The notes: generated by a model from the letters alone, not told the origin. Numbered from the stretch's first letter, positions 35,296 to 44,995 are shown. The stretch: DNA of 64,000 nt from DAOVXM01 sp963746255 (GCA_963746255.1 CAVVAJ010000009.1:620001-684000), one strand, 5' to 3'. Numbers and translations are program-made.

Positions 35296-35985
35296 ATGAA
35301 AGTCCTTTTCCGTTGGTTGGCTACGCTTACCTTCATCCTCCTGGTGATTATCCCAGGAGGATATTCAACTTACGCTCAAACTGGAGAAGGTCCCACTGAA
35401 CGGCAGCGTTATTTTCCTCAGAAACATCACAAAGTCGCAAATGAATTTCTTGACGAGTACGAATCAATTGCTTATTCTGAACTTGTCTACGGCTACCCCC
35501 TTACAGAAGCATACCACGACTTAACCAGCGATCGCATCATCCAATATTTTGAACGTGCCCGTTTTGAACTGCATACCGAAAAACCCCCCGAGAATCGGGT
35601 TGTACCAACACTGCTTGGCGAGTTGACCTACAAACCCGGACCTCAACTAAGTATACCCAACAACACATCGGCATGTCTATCCTATAATGGAAACGGTTCA
35701 AGTAATAACTACCAAGTATGCTATGCTTTCTTAGAGTTTTTTGAGAAATATGGCGGTATCGATCAGTTCGGCTACCCGATCTCAAATTTTGAAATCCACG
35801 ATGACCGGATCGTACAATACTTCCAGCGTGCACGCTTTGAGTGGCATCCGGAACGTCCTGCCGGTCAACGGGTCGTATTGACTAACCTTGGAGAAAAATA
35901 CTTTGAGATTCGGGACGAGAAATCCCAAACGACTGCTGCCAGTACCCGTATCAATCAGCAACAACCGCCCTCTGACTATCCTTGA
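35296..35985 (+). CDS. secreted repeat protein, N-terminal part, frameshifted
   Basis: Frame of 229 aa. The signal peptide starts at MKVLFRWLATLTFIL; starts at 35260 or further upstream lie inside the promoter. Two copies of an LGFP-like module follow (YGYPLTEAYHDL, RIIQYFERARFELH; then FGYPISNFEIHDD, RIVQYFQRARFEWH), of the kind found in secreted cell-wall proteins of Anaerolineae. At about 35970 the coding frame shifts and this one ends after PPSDYP. Confidence 0.7.
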   Translation: MKVLFRWLATLTFILLVIIPGGYSTYAQTGEGPTERQRYFPQKHHKVANEFLDEYESIAYSELVYGYPLTEAYHDLTSDRIIQYFERARFELHTEKPPENRVVPTLLGELTYKPGPQLSIPNNTSACLSYNGNGSSNNYQVCYAFLEFFEKYGGIDQFGYPISNFEIHDDRIVQYFQRARFEWHPERPAGQRVVLTNLGEKYFEIRDEKSQTTAASTRINQQQPPSDYP

Positions 35986-36289
35986 TCTGAAAGTACGAGC
36001 ATACCCATTTAGTTCAATACTGACGAGTAGTGGCTTGCAAACAGTGTATATCGTTGTCCAGGATCAAAATCTTTATCCGGTTTCCAATGCTGATGTAGTC
36101 CTTGAAATCGAATTACCATCTGGAGAAACCAGACGAACCATCGTCCCTGACCGCACGGATAAAAACGGCATTACTAAATTCAACTTCACGTTTGAAGACC
36201 AACCTACCGGACTAACAATAATTAACATCCAAGCGCGTGCGAATAAGCTGCAGAGCGAGACTATTACCTCCTTCCGTATTTGGGATTAA
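35888..36289 (+). CDS. secreted repeat protein, C-terminal Ig-like part
   Basis: The meaningful frame begins near 35968 (RPLTILDLKVRAYPFSS) and forms a single Ig-like/big-domain beta sandwich (SGLQTVYIVVQDQNLYPVSN, DVVLEIELPSGETRR). It joins the preceding frame with a one-base shift to give one protein of about 330 aa. The apparent ATG at 35888 is not a real start. A strong terminator follows. Confidence 0.6.
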   Translation: MEKNTLRFGTRNPKRLLPVPVSISNNRPLTILDLKVRAYPFSSILTSSGLQTVYIVVQDQNLYPVSNADVVLEIELPSGETRRTIVPDRTDKNGITKFNFTFEDQPTGLTIINIQARANKLQSETITSFRIWD

Positions 36290-36306
36290 CCACATATAAT
36301 TCTAAG

Positions 36307-36340
36307 AAAACAGCCCTCCGCTCACACGGAGGGCTGTTTT
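36307..36340. terminator. bidirectional intrinsic terminator
   Basis: AAAACAGCCCTCCG (36307-36320) pairs perfectly with CGGAGGGCTGTTTT (36327-36340) around a 6-nt loop and is followed by more T. Serves the convergent secreted-protein and TPR genes. Confidence 0.92.
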
Positions 36341-36389
36341 TTTTAGGTTATCTATGTGTTTGCCTGAAACCTGAAGAGTAAGCCTAATT

Positions 36390-36926
36390 TTATAATTGCC
36401 CTTTTAGCTGAATAAGTGATTGATGGTATTCTTCGATATTTGGTGGATTAAGATCGATGATTCGCTCTAATATTTTCACCGCGCCGGCTATGTCTCCCGA
36501 ATCCAAGAATCTTTCTCCGACCGAGTCTAACTGCTCTACAGCCTGATCGACGCGACCCATTTGTCGGTACAAATCCGCCAAGCGAATTCGCAGGGATAGT
36601 TGATTAGGATTGCTTTCAATCAAGGATCCTACAAATTCGACTGCTTGCTCCTTTTTCCCGCTTGCAGAAAGATAGGCGATAAATTGCTCCAATTCTGCCA
36701 ACGCTTGGGATTGGTTTTCTAGGCGAAAATTCAGTTCAACGAGTTTTTTCCGGGCTTCTCCATCATCAGGTTGTAAGGAGCGTACTTGTTCATAATCCTC
36801 CAGGGCACGCCGCCAATCCAATTTCTGCAGATCGATATCTGCAATTCGCTTGTGGAGCTCTACCTGCCAAGATTTATCATCTGTTAACTTCTCAGCGACG
36901 TGGAGTGCTTCGGTGAATGTCTTCAC
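36390..36926 (-). CDS. TPR protein, C-terminal part after frameshift
   Basis: Frame of 178 aa continuing the tetratricopeptide protein encoded just upstream. It reads VKTFTEALHVAEKLTDDKSW, then further TPR units (DWRRALEDYEQVRSLQPDDG, RMGRVDQ-like repeats) to the end. It overlaps the upstream frame by 35 bp. Read together the repeats run without interruption, so this is not an independent gene. Confidence 0.65.
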   Translation of the reverse strand: MKTFTEALHVAEKLTDDKSWQVELHKRIADIDLQKLDWRRALEDYEQVRSLQPDDGEARKKLVELNFRLENQSQALAELEQFIAYLSASGKKEQAVEFVGSLIESNPNQLSLRIRLADLYRQMGRVDQAVEQLDSVGERFLDSGDIAGAVKILERIIDLNPPNIEEYHQSLIQLKGQL

Positions 36927-38721
36927 GCGCCATACTTAGGTCCGCCATGCGGTAGTACACTTCTGCCAAGTTAATGTATTCCTTCAATGCATCATCCGGC
37001 CTGTCGATGCTGATGAGTAAGTTAATCAGCTGGCTCCTGGGTTTCAATTCCATTGGTGCAATATGCATAATTCTCTTGTAATACTCAACCGCCCTTTGTG
37101 GCTCTCCGCGTGAGCTGTAAGAATTCGCGACTACTCCTAGCTTGCTGATTGCTTCGGGCAAGAGACCCTGCTTTACCAACAACTCACCCATATAGGAATG
37201 GATTGGCAGATAGGTTGGTGCATGCTGAAGAGCAAAGTAAGATTCCTCCATGGCAGAGTTCAAAAAACCCTCTCCAGCGAGCTTGTAAATATTAGTCAGT
37301 GATTCGATAACTTGACCGCTGCTCGATTGGGTGATCATTTCAGCTAAGGGGATCATCGGTCCGCCATCCTCAAGTGGAGGCAGTTGTTGGCGAGCTTGTG
37401 ATAAGCTCGTCCGCCAATTGGGGCGCATCAACAATTCAGAGACATTATCGCACACGCGTTGGTGAAGATTTTCATCTGATATCAAGCGTTGGTTTTCGAT
37501 AATTGGGTCATATGCATCCAGAATGCTTTTCCGCTGCTCCTCCGGGATCTGGGAAATGTCGGCCAAGGCGAGTGCCCGCAAATATTCAATTGCGGCCTCA
37601 TCAATCCGATTCAAACGGGAAAGCGTCTGTCCCAGCAGCAAACGTGAGCCAAGTGCAAAATCCGGATGCTGAACTGCCTTCTGGAGATACCGTTGGGTGC
37701 TTTCAAAGCGTTCTTTTTCAAAACGCAAGTACCCAAGATCGAAGAATGCTGCCGGGTGATCTAATCCCGCTTCAAGTGCGTGCTCCAATTCAACCGCAGC
37801 TTGAGACAGGTCACCTTGGGTCTGCAAATCCAATACCTGACTTAAGTGGCGTGTGACTCGGTTTGCATCAACCTTAATTTGTGAAGATGACGGAGAAGAT
37901 CCTCCGAGTATCGCTTGGAATCCTCGTCGAGATGTACCTTCATCGGCAGTATCATCCGCTCCCTCGAATAGAATACTTGCCAGTGCTATCAAAGATATGT
38001 CCAGCGTTTCTTCAACCGGATCTTTCTCCATTTCGAGTACTGCCGCAATATCTGGCTCTTCCGAAAGCAGCGACTCATTTGTCTTAATACGGCTGCTCTG
38101 TTTACGGGAAGCTTTGGGTTTGGGAAGCGGTCGATATTCTCGTATATAGGTCAGTGCCTGCTGTGCTTGCTGATTATTAGGATCCAGCTCTAACACATGG
38201 TTGGCAAATTCAGATGCTTTCTCATTCTCTTGAGCATGCTGATAAAGACTAGTAAGCGCTAAATACTCGCTCACTGCTTCCTTATTTTTCCCCAAACGCT
38301 CATAAATTAATCCCATCCGTGAACGAGCGGGGATGCTTTCAGGATTGACCTCGATCGCTCGCTGCCAATTCGCAATCGCCTTCTGAACCTCGCGGTTGTG
38401 CAAGTAAAGCTCCGCGGCTCGAAGGGATGCCTTTTCAACACGCTCATCCTCTCCCAGTTGCTCGCAGACCACGGCGATTTTTTCAAATGGCATTGGGTCT
38501 TTGGGGGTTTGCTTTGCCACCTGAAGATAATAACGGAGTGACTCATCGTATTGTTCTAACTCATAGAGCGATAGAGCCAGATTTGCAAGGGCAGTCTGGT
38601 CGTGAGGGTGCTCCTGCAAAGCATGGCGGTAGTGGTCAGCGGCCAAATCCCAATTTTGATCCCAAGCAGCCGAATGCCCTTGTTCAATCGCCTTCTGATA
38701 GCGATCCTCGCTTTCACTCAT
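36892..38721 (-). CDS. TPR repeat protein, N-terminal part, frameshifted
   Basis: About 609 aa from the ATG at 38721 (MSESEDRYQKAIEQGHSA), chosen for GGAG 5 nt upstream; an ATG at 38736 is less likely. Contains about a dozen tetratricopeptide repeats in two blocks (about 1-170 and 280-600) joined by a low-complexity Ser/Glu-rich linker. It probably scaffolds protein complexes; the partner is unknown. The frame is lost at about 36925 (GGCGCGTG on the coding strand), and the next frame carries on the repeats. It lies 72 bp after polA. Confidence 0.75.
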   Translation of the reverse strand: MSESEDRYQKAIEQGHSAAWDQNWDLAADHYRHALQEHPHDQTALANLALSLYELEQYDESLRYYLQVAKQTPKDPMPFEKIAVVCEQLGEDERVEKASLRAAELYLHNREVQKAIANWQRAIEVNPESIPARSRMGLIYERLGKNKEAVSEYLALTSLYQHAQENEKASEFANHVLELDPNNQQAQQALTYIREYRPLPKPKASRKQSSRIKTNESLLSEEPDIAAVLEMEKDPVEETLDISLIALASILFEGADDTADEGTSRRGFQAILGGSSPSSSQIKVDANRVTRHLSQVLDLQTQGDLSQAAVELEHALEAGLDHPAAFFDLGYLRFEKERFESTQRYLQKAVQHPDFALGSRLLLGQTLSRLNRIDEAAIEYLRALALADISQIPEEQRKSILDAYDPIIENQRLISDENLHQRVCDNVSELLMRPNWRTSLSQARQQLPPLEDGGPMIPLAEMITQSSSGQVIESLTNIYKLAGEGFLNSAMEESYFALQHAPTYLPIHSYMGELLVKQGLLPEAISKLGVVANSYSSRGEPQRAVEYYKRIMHIAPMELKPRSQLINLLISIDRPDDALKEYINLAEVYYRMADLSMAREDIHRSTPRR

Positions 38722-38793
38722 AGTAGCTCCATGCATAATGCTCTTGATCGTTGTGCTTGCACAAGAAGAACAAGTAAACGAAAATGCTGAGAT

Positions 38794-41592
38794 TTATGAA
38801 CCAATTACCACCAACTCACCCCAATTTTTACCAGATCGAGCTTCAGTTGCCAAGGGGATGCTCAAAGGATAGGCATCTGACATAATTTGCATGACCAGTT
38901 TCGCTGTGCGGTTGACCTCTTCCGTTGGACATTCGAGGACAAGCTCATCGTGAACCTGAAGCAATATCTTACCACGCAGTTTTGCCGCGTTCAACGCGTC
39001 CGGTAAGCGGATCATCGCAATTTTCATAATATCCGCAGCAGTACCTTGAATGGGAGCATTAATGGCTTCACGCTCTTCTCGGTTGCGTGTATTGCGATTT
39101 GTTTGGTTAGCTAATCCCGGAAAGTATCTTCGCCGGCCTAACAAGGTCTCAACATAACTCTGTTCAGTGGCCAGGCGACGTGTGGAGTCCAAGTAGTTCT
39201 TCACGCCAGGGAAGCGTTCAAAATAGGCCTGTACGAAATCTTCGGCCTCGGCTAAAGTCAGATCGGTTGTGCGGGTCAACCCAAACGGGCTCATGCCATA
39301 AATCAAACCGAAGTTGATTGCTTTCGCATGCCGTCGCTGTTCTTTTGAGACCTCATCGAGTGGGATATCATGAATAGCTGCTGCGGTAGTGGCATGGATA
39401 TCTTGGCCGGAGCGGAAGGCGGCCAGCATTGCTTCGTCCTGAGCAATATGTGCCACAATTCTCAGTTCTACTTGTGAATAATCGACGGATAGCAGCTGAT
39501 AATCCGGTCCAGCGATAAATGCCTTCCGGACTTTGCGACCAATTTCTGTGCGAATAGGTATGTTTTGAAGGTTAGGGTCTGATGAGGCAATCCTTCCGGT
39601 CACACTCCCGGTCTGGTTGAAAGATGTGTGGACCCTCCCAGTTTGTGAATTTAGCTGGGTAGGCAGAGCTTCAAGGTAAGTTGATTGCAACTTCGCAAGC
39701 TCACGATACTCTAATACCAGATCAATAATCGGATGTGCTCCGGACATAGACTCCAATATGTTCGCAGCTGTTGAATAAAAACCCGTCGCAGTTTTTCGTG
39801 CCCTACCCGGGGGTGAGAGATTCAACCTGTCGAACAACACTTGGGATAATTGCTGCGGTGAATTCAAGTTGAATTCTTCGCCGGTTATTTGGTAAATCTG
39901 GATTGCGATCTCGTTAATCCTGGTGTTTAATTCCTTCGACATATCCCGCAAAAATCCTGTATCCAATGCAATGCCCGCCATCTCCATATTTGCTAAGACA
40001 GGAATTAAAGGCATCTCGATTTCGTCGAATATCGGAATTGCTGCACGGTTCGAAAGTTCTTCCTTTAATTGCGGGATAAGCTGCAGAACAATCGCGGCAT
40101 CTGCGCTAGCATAATCGGCTGCTTTTGCGATGGGGACCTCAGCCATGCTCAGTTGTTTCTTTCCGCTGCCGATCAGCTCACTTATGTTTGTCATCTGGTA
40201 GCCAAGGCGCACCCAAGCTAAGTTTTTTAGACCCAAATTTCTAGAATTTGGATTGATTAACCACTCGGCGATCATGGTGTCAAAACCCAGCGGCTGAACA
40301 GTCAAACCATAACGTGCCAATATCACATAATCATATTTTATGTTATGACCGACTTTTGGAATCTTTGAGGCAGTCATTGGTTTACGGAGCGCAGACAGCA
40401 CGCTGTCAACGGTCAACTGCGTACCCAAATGCGGTTGGTGACCGATGGGTATGTAGTATCCTCGATCCCCTTCAATTGCCAAGGAGATGCCGACCAATTC
40501 AGCACTCATCTGATCCGTTGAGGTCGTTTCAGTATCAAAAGAAATCTCGTCAGCTTGCTCTAAACGTTTGACGAGCGACTCAAGCGCCTTCAAGTCATCG
40601 ATCAGCTCACTTTTAATTTGAGACTCTGCCACTCCAATGCTGACATTAGCTGGCGTTCGGTCTATAAAGAGCGGCAGCTGTTCCCCGATATCGGAGCCTT
40701 CTAAACCATATGCCTTTTTCAAGGCCTGCAACCTCTCCATTAATGTGCGGAACTCGAGTTCACGAAGTATCGACTCGACATTGGCGGGATTGAAATGGTC
40801 GGGGCGTGCTTGATCCAAGTCCAGCGGTATATCGAGAGTTGTCACAATCTCAGCCAGTCTCCGGCTTAAGTAAGCTGAATCGCGGCCTGCTTCCAATTTT
40901 TTCCGGGCGCTGCCTTGTATATCGCTGATGTGGGTATAGATTCCATCCAAGGTATCGTATTCCAGCAGCAGTTTAACAGCTGTCTTTTCCCCGATACCTG
41001 CAACACCGGGTATGTTATCGGATTTGTCGCCAACTAGTGCTTTATAATCGACAATTTGATCAGGACGCACTCCCAGATAATCGATTACATCTTCTTCCAA
41101 AAAATCCCGTGCGTCTGACAGGCTTTTGCCCGGTAAATTCACGATGATCCGCTTGTCGACCAATTGTAGTAAATCGCGATCTCCTGTAAATATCTTAACC
41201 CCCAGTCCGTGAGTCTTTGCCTGTTTAGCAACACTGCCTAGGACATCATCGGCTTCATAATTCTCAGCTTCCAGACGTGGGATGTTGAATGCGTCTACAA
41301 TCTGCCTAATGCGCTCGATTTGTGATCGCAGGTCATCAGGCATTTTTTCCCGTGTTCCTTTATAATCCGGAAATATTTCATCGCGGAAAGTCTTGCCCGT
41401 ATCAAAAGCAACCGCTAGATAATCAGGATTCTCTCGCTCAAGGATACGCAATAGGACGCTGATGAAACCATAGATACCTGCTGTTGGTTCCCCTTGACTG
41501 GTTTGGAAACGAGTAGCATCACCACGAGTAAGAGCGAAATATGTACGATAGGCTAGAGCATGACCATCAATTAAATAGAGGGTAGGGGGCAT
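38794..41592 (-). CDS. polA: DNA polymerase I
   Basis: Protein of 932 aa from the ATG at 41592. Replicative gap filling and repair. The N-terminal 5'-3' exonuclease (LYLIDGHALAYRTYF, ENYEADDVLGS, GDKSDNIPGVAGIGEKTA) is followed by a 3'-5' exonuclease domain whose acidic residues look intact (FDTETTS, HNIKYDYVIL, DYASADAAIVL), so proofreading is likely. The family A polymerase domain has SVDYSQVELRIVAHIAQ, RHAKAINFGLIYGMSPFGL and QVHDELVLECP. The next gene upstream ends 20 bp away. Confidence 0.97.
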   Translation of the reverse strand: MPPTLYLIDGHALAYRTYFALTRGDATRFQTSQGEPTAGIYGFISVLLRILERENPDYLAVAFDTGKTFRDEIFPDYKGTREKMPDDLRSQIERIRQIVDAFNIPRLEAENYEADDVLGSVAKQAKTHGLGVKIFTGDRDLLQLVDKRIIVNLPGKSLSDARDFLEEDVIDYLGVRPDQIVDYKALVGDKSDNIPGVAGIGEKTAVKLLLEYDTLDGIYTHISDIQGSARKKLEAGRDSAYLSRRLAEIVTTLDIPLDLDQARPDHFNPANVESILRELEFRTLMERLQALKKAYGLEGSDIGEQLPLFIDRTPANVSIGVAESQIKSELIDDLKALESLVKRLEQADEISFDTETTSTDQMSAELVGISLAIEGDRGYYIPIGHQPHLGTQLTVDSVLSALRKPMTASKIPKVGHNIKYDYVILARYGLTVQPLGFDTMIAEWLINPNSRNLGLKNLAWVRLGYQMTNISELIGSGKKQLSMAEVPIAKAADYASADAAIVLQLIPQLKEELSNRAAIPIFDEIEMPLIPVLANMEMAGIALDTGFLRDMSKELNTRINEIAIQIYQITGEEFNLNSPQQLSQVLFDRLNLSPPGRARKTATGFYSTAANILESMSGAHPIIDLVLEYRELAKLQSTYLEALPTQLNSQTGRVHTSFNQTGSVTGRIASSDPNLQNIPIRTEIGRKVRKAFIAGPDYQLLSVDYSQVELRIVAHIAQDEAMLAAFRSGQDIHATTAAAIHDIPLDEVSKEQRRHAKAINFGLIYGMSPFGLTRTTDLTLAEAEDFVQAYFERFPGVKNYLDSTRRLATEQSYVETLLGRRRYFPGLANQTNRNTRNREEREAINAPIQGTAADIMKIAMIRLPDALNAAKLRGKILLQVHDELVLECPTEEVNRTAKLVMQIMSDAYPLSIPLATEARSGKNWGELVVIGS

Positions 41593-41611
41593 AATGAACC
41601 TGGTTACAGAG

Positions 41612-43264
41612 TTAAGTATCTCCCGTAACGCCTTGAGCTTGGCGGATATGATCGGTGAAGCCCTCAATTACTGCTGGCGTGAATGGGTCGAACTCCGAGG
41701 CGAGAACATACCCAGGTGCCCAAAAATGTTTGGAGGGGTTTTGTAGAGCGAACTGTGGAAATACTTGAAATATCAACGTGGAAGTACGGTTCTCAACTTG
41801 GCTAAGAATTGTTAGGGGGGCAAGATTGGGTGGAGCCGAAGCTATCCAATGCAAATATTCCGGACGGATGGAAAGGTAATCCAACCGCCAACCAGAAGCT
41901 ATAGCAATATCACGTATCCAGTATTCAAGCTTCGCCCGGACGCTCCCAATAATTATTTGGTGCGGCATTCGGGGAATCAGCAAGCAGGCATAATTCAATA
42001 TATGCCATTCCATCGTACTCAGTTGAGTGAAATTGTCAAATAATGAGGTATGAAACCCACGCCGTGCGCCATCATAAACCGCTTGCTGAATCTCGATTGG
42101 GGTGGATTCGGCATACTGAGCTTGAACTCTATCCTGTTCTCCTGTCGAGACTTCAGTATGAGCATACGCTTCTTGCCCATTCTGGTCTTCGTCAATCCGA
42201 TCCCGTTTTGATCTATTGCGCCCTGGCGCTGCGGGGAGAGTTTCTTCATTCGTATACGCCCAAAGCCATGGTGTCTCACGATCAGTATCCCGAAATTCCC
42301 TCGGAGTTGGATGCTCTGCACCCTTATGGTCCATCGATTCAACCCGGTCGCCAGCTCCGCTGCGGGATGCAACAGTTCGCGGTTCATCATACAGCAGCGA
42401 TTGCGCCCGGTTCTCCCGGATGAGAACATCAACAATATTCTTTACCTGAGATCTGATCTCGAAGAATTGAGCGTCACTCGTGAATATGATGGCAATCACC
42501 ATATTAATTCGCAGCTGTGTTGCATAAAGCAACGATTCACCGGGGTAGTTTTCGACTTGTATATAGCGAATCAAGTCGTTCGATTTACTATCAACTACCT
42601 CATGTGAACTCCGATCAACCCAATATCCATTCACTTGAGCAGTAAGTTTTACTGCAGCCTCCTGTAAGAATTGACCCGCATACGCCCACAATTTGCCATT
42701 CTTGATAACCAACGCGGCTTGGGCCCCTGATTCAATCATTTGCTGCTCAAGCAGCGCTTCAACGCTAGTTTTCGTCAACCTCCAACGTATTGGCACATCA
42801 GTATTATCCACAAGCAGTACATCTTTGCTTTGTTTTGCCACATTGTTCTTTTCCAGAGTCCGTTTCTCGGATGATGGCAAACCGTTGTTTTTCGATTGCG
42901 CTGTACCCGTTAGCACCTGCTTAACAACTGCGAAAAGCTCATTTATTGTGAATGGTAGCAATAGCCATTCATCGATGTCAATATTCCCAATGCCTGGCGC
43001 AGCTTTCTGGTCTTTGTGGAGGATAGCTAGTTGTCGAATACCTGGGTTTAGATTGCGCAATTCTGTGCTAATTCGGGCGATTGACCCGTCCACACATGCG
43101 CTGTCAAGGATCGCCAGATTATAGATACCCCGAGAAGCAAGTGAAAGTGCTGACGCCATACCGCTAGAGAGCGTGGTGCGGTAATCTCCTAGTCCATCTA
43201 GCTTTTTTTTGAGCAACTGCCCAAAACCAAAATGGGGTGTGACAAGCAGGATATTGGCCGTCAT
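41612..43264 (-). CDS. response-regulator/roadblock protein with inactive IS200-type transposase fold
   Basis: Protein of 550 aa. Residues 1-118 are receiver-like with Asp54 at the phosphorylation position (LAILD). About 155-295 resemble a roadblock/LC7 domain (ESGAQAALVIKNGKLWAYAG). A low-complexity linker follows. About 415-545 align along their whole length with the Y1 transposase TnpA of IS200/IS605: HQIIIGSVRAKLEYWIRDIA, LHWIASAPPN, then ENRTSTLIFQVFPQF and FWAPGYVLAS. The HUH motif has only one His (Y470-L-H472) and the nucleophilic Tyr is Phe536, so strand cleavage is not expected. It sits 20 bp upstream of polA and is probably co-transcribed. Confidence 0.72.
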   Translation of the reverse strand: MTANILLVTPHFGFGQLLKKKLDGLGDYRTTLSSGMASALSLASRGIYNLAILDSACVDGSIARISTELRNLNPGIRQLAILHKDQKAAPGIGNIDIDEWLLLPFTINELFAVVKQVLTGTAQSKNNGLPSSEKRTLEKNNVAKQSKDVLLVDNTDVPIRWRLTKTSVEALLEQQMIESGAQAALVIKNGKLWAYAGQFLQEAAVKLTAQVNGYWVDRSSHEVVDSKSNDLIRYIQVENYPGESLLYATQLRINMVIAIIFTSDAQFFEIRSQVKNIVDVLIRENRAQSLLYDEPRTVASRSGAGDRVESMDHKGAEHPTPREFRDTDRETPWLWAYTNEETLPAAPGRNRSKRDRIDEDQNGQEAYAHTEVSTGEQDRVQAQYAESTPIEIQQAVYDGARRGFHTSLFDNFTQLSTMEWHILNYACLLIPRMPHQIIIGSVRAKLEYWIRDIAIASGWRLDYLSIRPEYLHWIASAPPNLAPLTILSQVENRTSTLIFQVFPQFALQNPSKHFWAPGYVLASEFDPFTPAVIEGFTDHIRQAQGVTGDT

Positions 43265-43270
43265 GAGTAG

Positions 43271-43276
43271 AGTTTA
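43271..43276 (-). promoter_or_regulatory. possible -10 box, leaderless type, for the polA operon
   Basis: TAAACT on the minus strand lies 6 nt before the ATG at 43264, with no Shine-Dalgarno. It matches the TANNNT pattern of leaderless promoters; the -35 is weak. Confidence 0.35.
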
Positions 43277-43340
43277 TCACGGGCTGAAATCACAAGCAAG
43301 ACGAGCTACTCATCATTTTTGAAATGGTACCTGAATAAGG

Positions 43341-43369
43341 TTGACAAGCACCAATGTCCATGATATTTT
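43341..43369 (+). promoter_or_regulatory. strong promoter, leaderless type
   Basis: TTGACA (43341-43346), 17 bp, extended -10 TGaTATTTT (43361-43369). The ATG at 43379 follows after 9 nt without a ribosome site, so the transcript starts at or within about 3 nt of it. Confidence 0.7.
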
Positions 43370-43378
43370 TGCCTTAGA

Positions 43379-44995
43379 ATGCCTCGCAAAAAGGGCAACT
43401 TCAGATATTTTTTGATTCTCGTTCTCACACTGATGATTTCTGTGTGTGTAGTAGAACTCGCACTTGCCCAAGCGAGCGATAGACAAACAACCATCGTAGT
43501 TTCATATACCGAATATGAGTGGTGGTTAATCCGTTGGACTGACAATCAAATCGTCTGTAAAATCATAAGCGATCATGAAGGTCTTCCCACCGGTGAGGAA
43601 GTATTAAGATCGTGCGGTGAAGATCTATACTACGAGTGGATCAGCACCCCACCTTGTAAAAAAGTTGCCAAGGGGGGGCGCGATACATCGTCTTGTTCTG
43701 GTTATTACTACTACCTAGCATCACTGAACAACACTACTCGAGAAGTCATCATCGACTTGCCATCTCCCGTAGTTTGGATTGATTTAAAAGGCTGTGATGC
43801 GTTGCAGGACAGCAACCTCTGTAGAACAATGCCGGATTTAGTTTTGATTGGTGAAGAGCCTTTACCGAACGAAACTATTGTTGCCATCGAGGGAACATAC
43901 GCTGGCGAACCATTTTATTGCGAATCGGATATATGCAATATCCCCCTGCGCCCAACTACACCACAAGGTGTGGTCGTAGAATTCTGGGGGCTATCCAGCT
44001 ATAGAGATAAAACTGATATATATAAGGCTTATGTCCGCGTGGTAGATAGTGGTGTCACTGCTACACTAGGAGCAGAGGGGTGGTATGTTGATGTGTTGAG
44101 TACACAATGGCTAGGTGGCAGCACAGCAGTGTGTGCGCAAACATGGGAAGCTTTCCCCCCAGCAGGTAAGTTACCCTCCTGGCTGCAAACCCCCGAATAT
44201 CCCGAAGTACTTGCATCTGATGGGGCATATTTCTACCTGGCAGGGCGTTTAATCGCTCAAGAGGTCGTCGATGCCTCCTCATGCCCATCAGGCGGACTGC
44301 TGCCGAATGGCTATGCCGATACCTGCGGGTTGGAGAAGTCAAGCAAATTAATTGAGGTCTGGCAAAACCAGTTTGACGAGAGTTTGATTGAAGTCGCGGG
44401 GGAAACTGGAGTACCAGCCCAATTGATGAAAAATTTATTTGCTCAAGAGAGCCAATTTTGGCCGGGGATGTTTCGAGTGCGGTGGGAATTCGGATTGGGG
44501 CAGTTAACGGCAAACGGAGCTGAGACTATCTTACTGTGGAATCCAACCTTCTTCGACCAGTTTTGCCCATTAGTTTTGTCGAAAGATAATTGTGCCAAAG
44601 GTTACCTGGGGATAACACCAGAAGACCAGGCAATCCTGCGAGGCGCTCTCGCTCTACAGGTCAATGCGGATTGCCTGGAATGTCCAACGGGTGTGGACTT
44701 AACTAATGTCTATTTCAGTATGCCGCTTTTCGCAAATATTCTGCGCTCGAACTGCGATCAAGTAGCCCAGATTATCTTCAATGCCACCGGTGAACGGGGC
44801 GGAACAGTCAGCAGTTACGAAGACCTCTGGCGCTACACAATTGCTAATTATCAAGCTGGACCGGGATGCGTTTCGTTCGCTATCCACATGGGTTGGCGCA
44901 GTGCTGATGGATGGTTAACTTGGGAAAATGTGGCCTCCAACTTCACCGAAACCTGTAAAGGAGTGGTTCCATATGTAGATAAGATCACAGAATAA
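43379..44995 (+). CDS. secreted lytic-transglycosylase-like protein
   Basis: Protein of 538 aa. Signal peptide (residues 1-31, ending in ALAQA). The N-terminal half is Cys/Trp/Tyr rich (SYTEYEWWLIRWTDNQIVCK) and probably disulfide-bonded. The C-terminal about 220 residues have a lysozyme-like look: ETGVPAQLMKNLFAQESQFW with a candidate catalytic Glu in QES, then EFGLGQLTANGAETIL. Likely acts on or binds peptidoglycan outside the cell. Divergent from the polA operon; convergent with the small protein at 45166. Confidence 0.65.
   Translation: MPRKKGNFRYFLILVLTLMISVCVVELALAQASDRQTTIVVSYTEYEWWLIRWTDNQIVCKIISDHEGLPTGEEVLRSCGEDLYYEWISTPPCKKVAKGGRDTSSCSGYYYYLASLNNTTREVIIDLPSPVVWIDLKGCDALQDSNLCRTMPDLVLIGEEPLPNETIVAIEGTYAGEPFYCESDICNIPLRPTTPQGVVVEFWGLSSYRDKTDIYKAYVRVVDSGVTATLGAEGWYVDVLSTQWLGGSTAVCAQTWEAFPPAGKLPSWLQTPEYPEVLASDGAYFYLAGRLIAQEVVDASSCPSGGLLPNGYADTCGLEKSSKLIEVWQNQFDESLIEVAGETGVPAQLMKNLFAQESQFWPGMFRVRWEFGLGQLTANGAETILLWNPTFFDQFCPLVLSKDNCAKGYLGITPEDQAILRGALALQVNADCLECPTGVDLTNVYFSMPLFANILRSNCDQVAQIIFNATGERGGTVSSYEDLWRYTIANYQAGPGCVSFAIHMGWRSADGWLTWENVASNFTETCKGVVPYVDKITE

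Noticed and set aside
41612..42040. Active IS200/IS605 insertion sequence
   Set aside because: The transposase-like part is the C-terminus of a long fused protein, lacks catalytic residues, and has no flanking terminal hairpins or tnpB that I can see.
42043..42423. 126-aa plus-strand open frame within the response-regulator gene
   Set aside because: Antisense to a gene with clear domain structure; no independent support.
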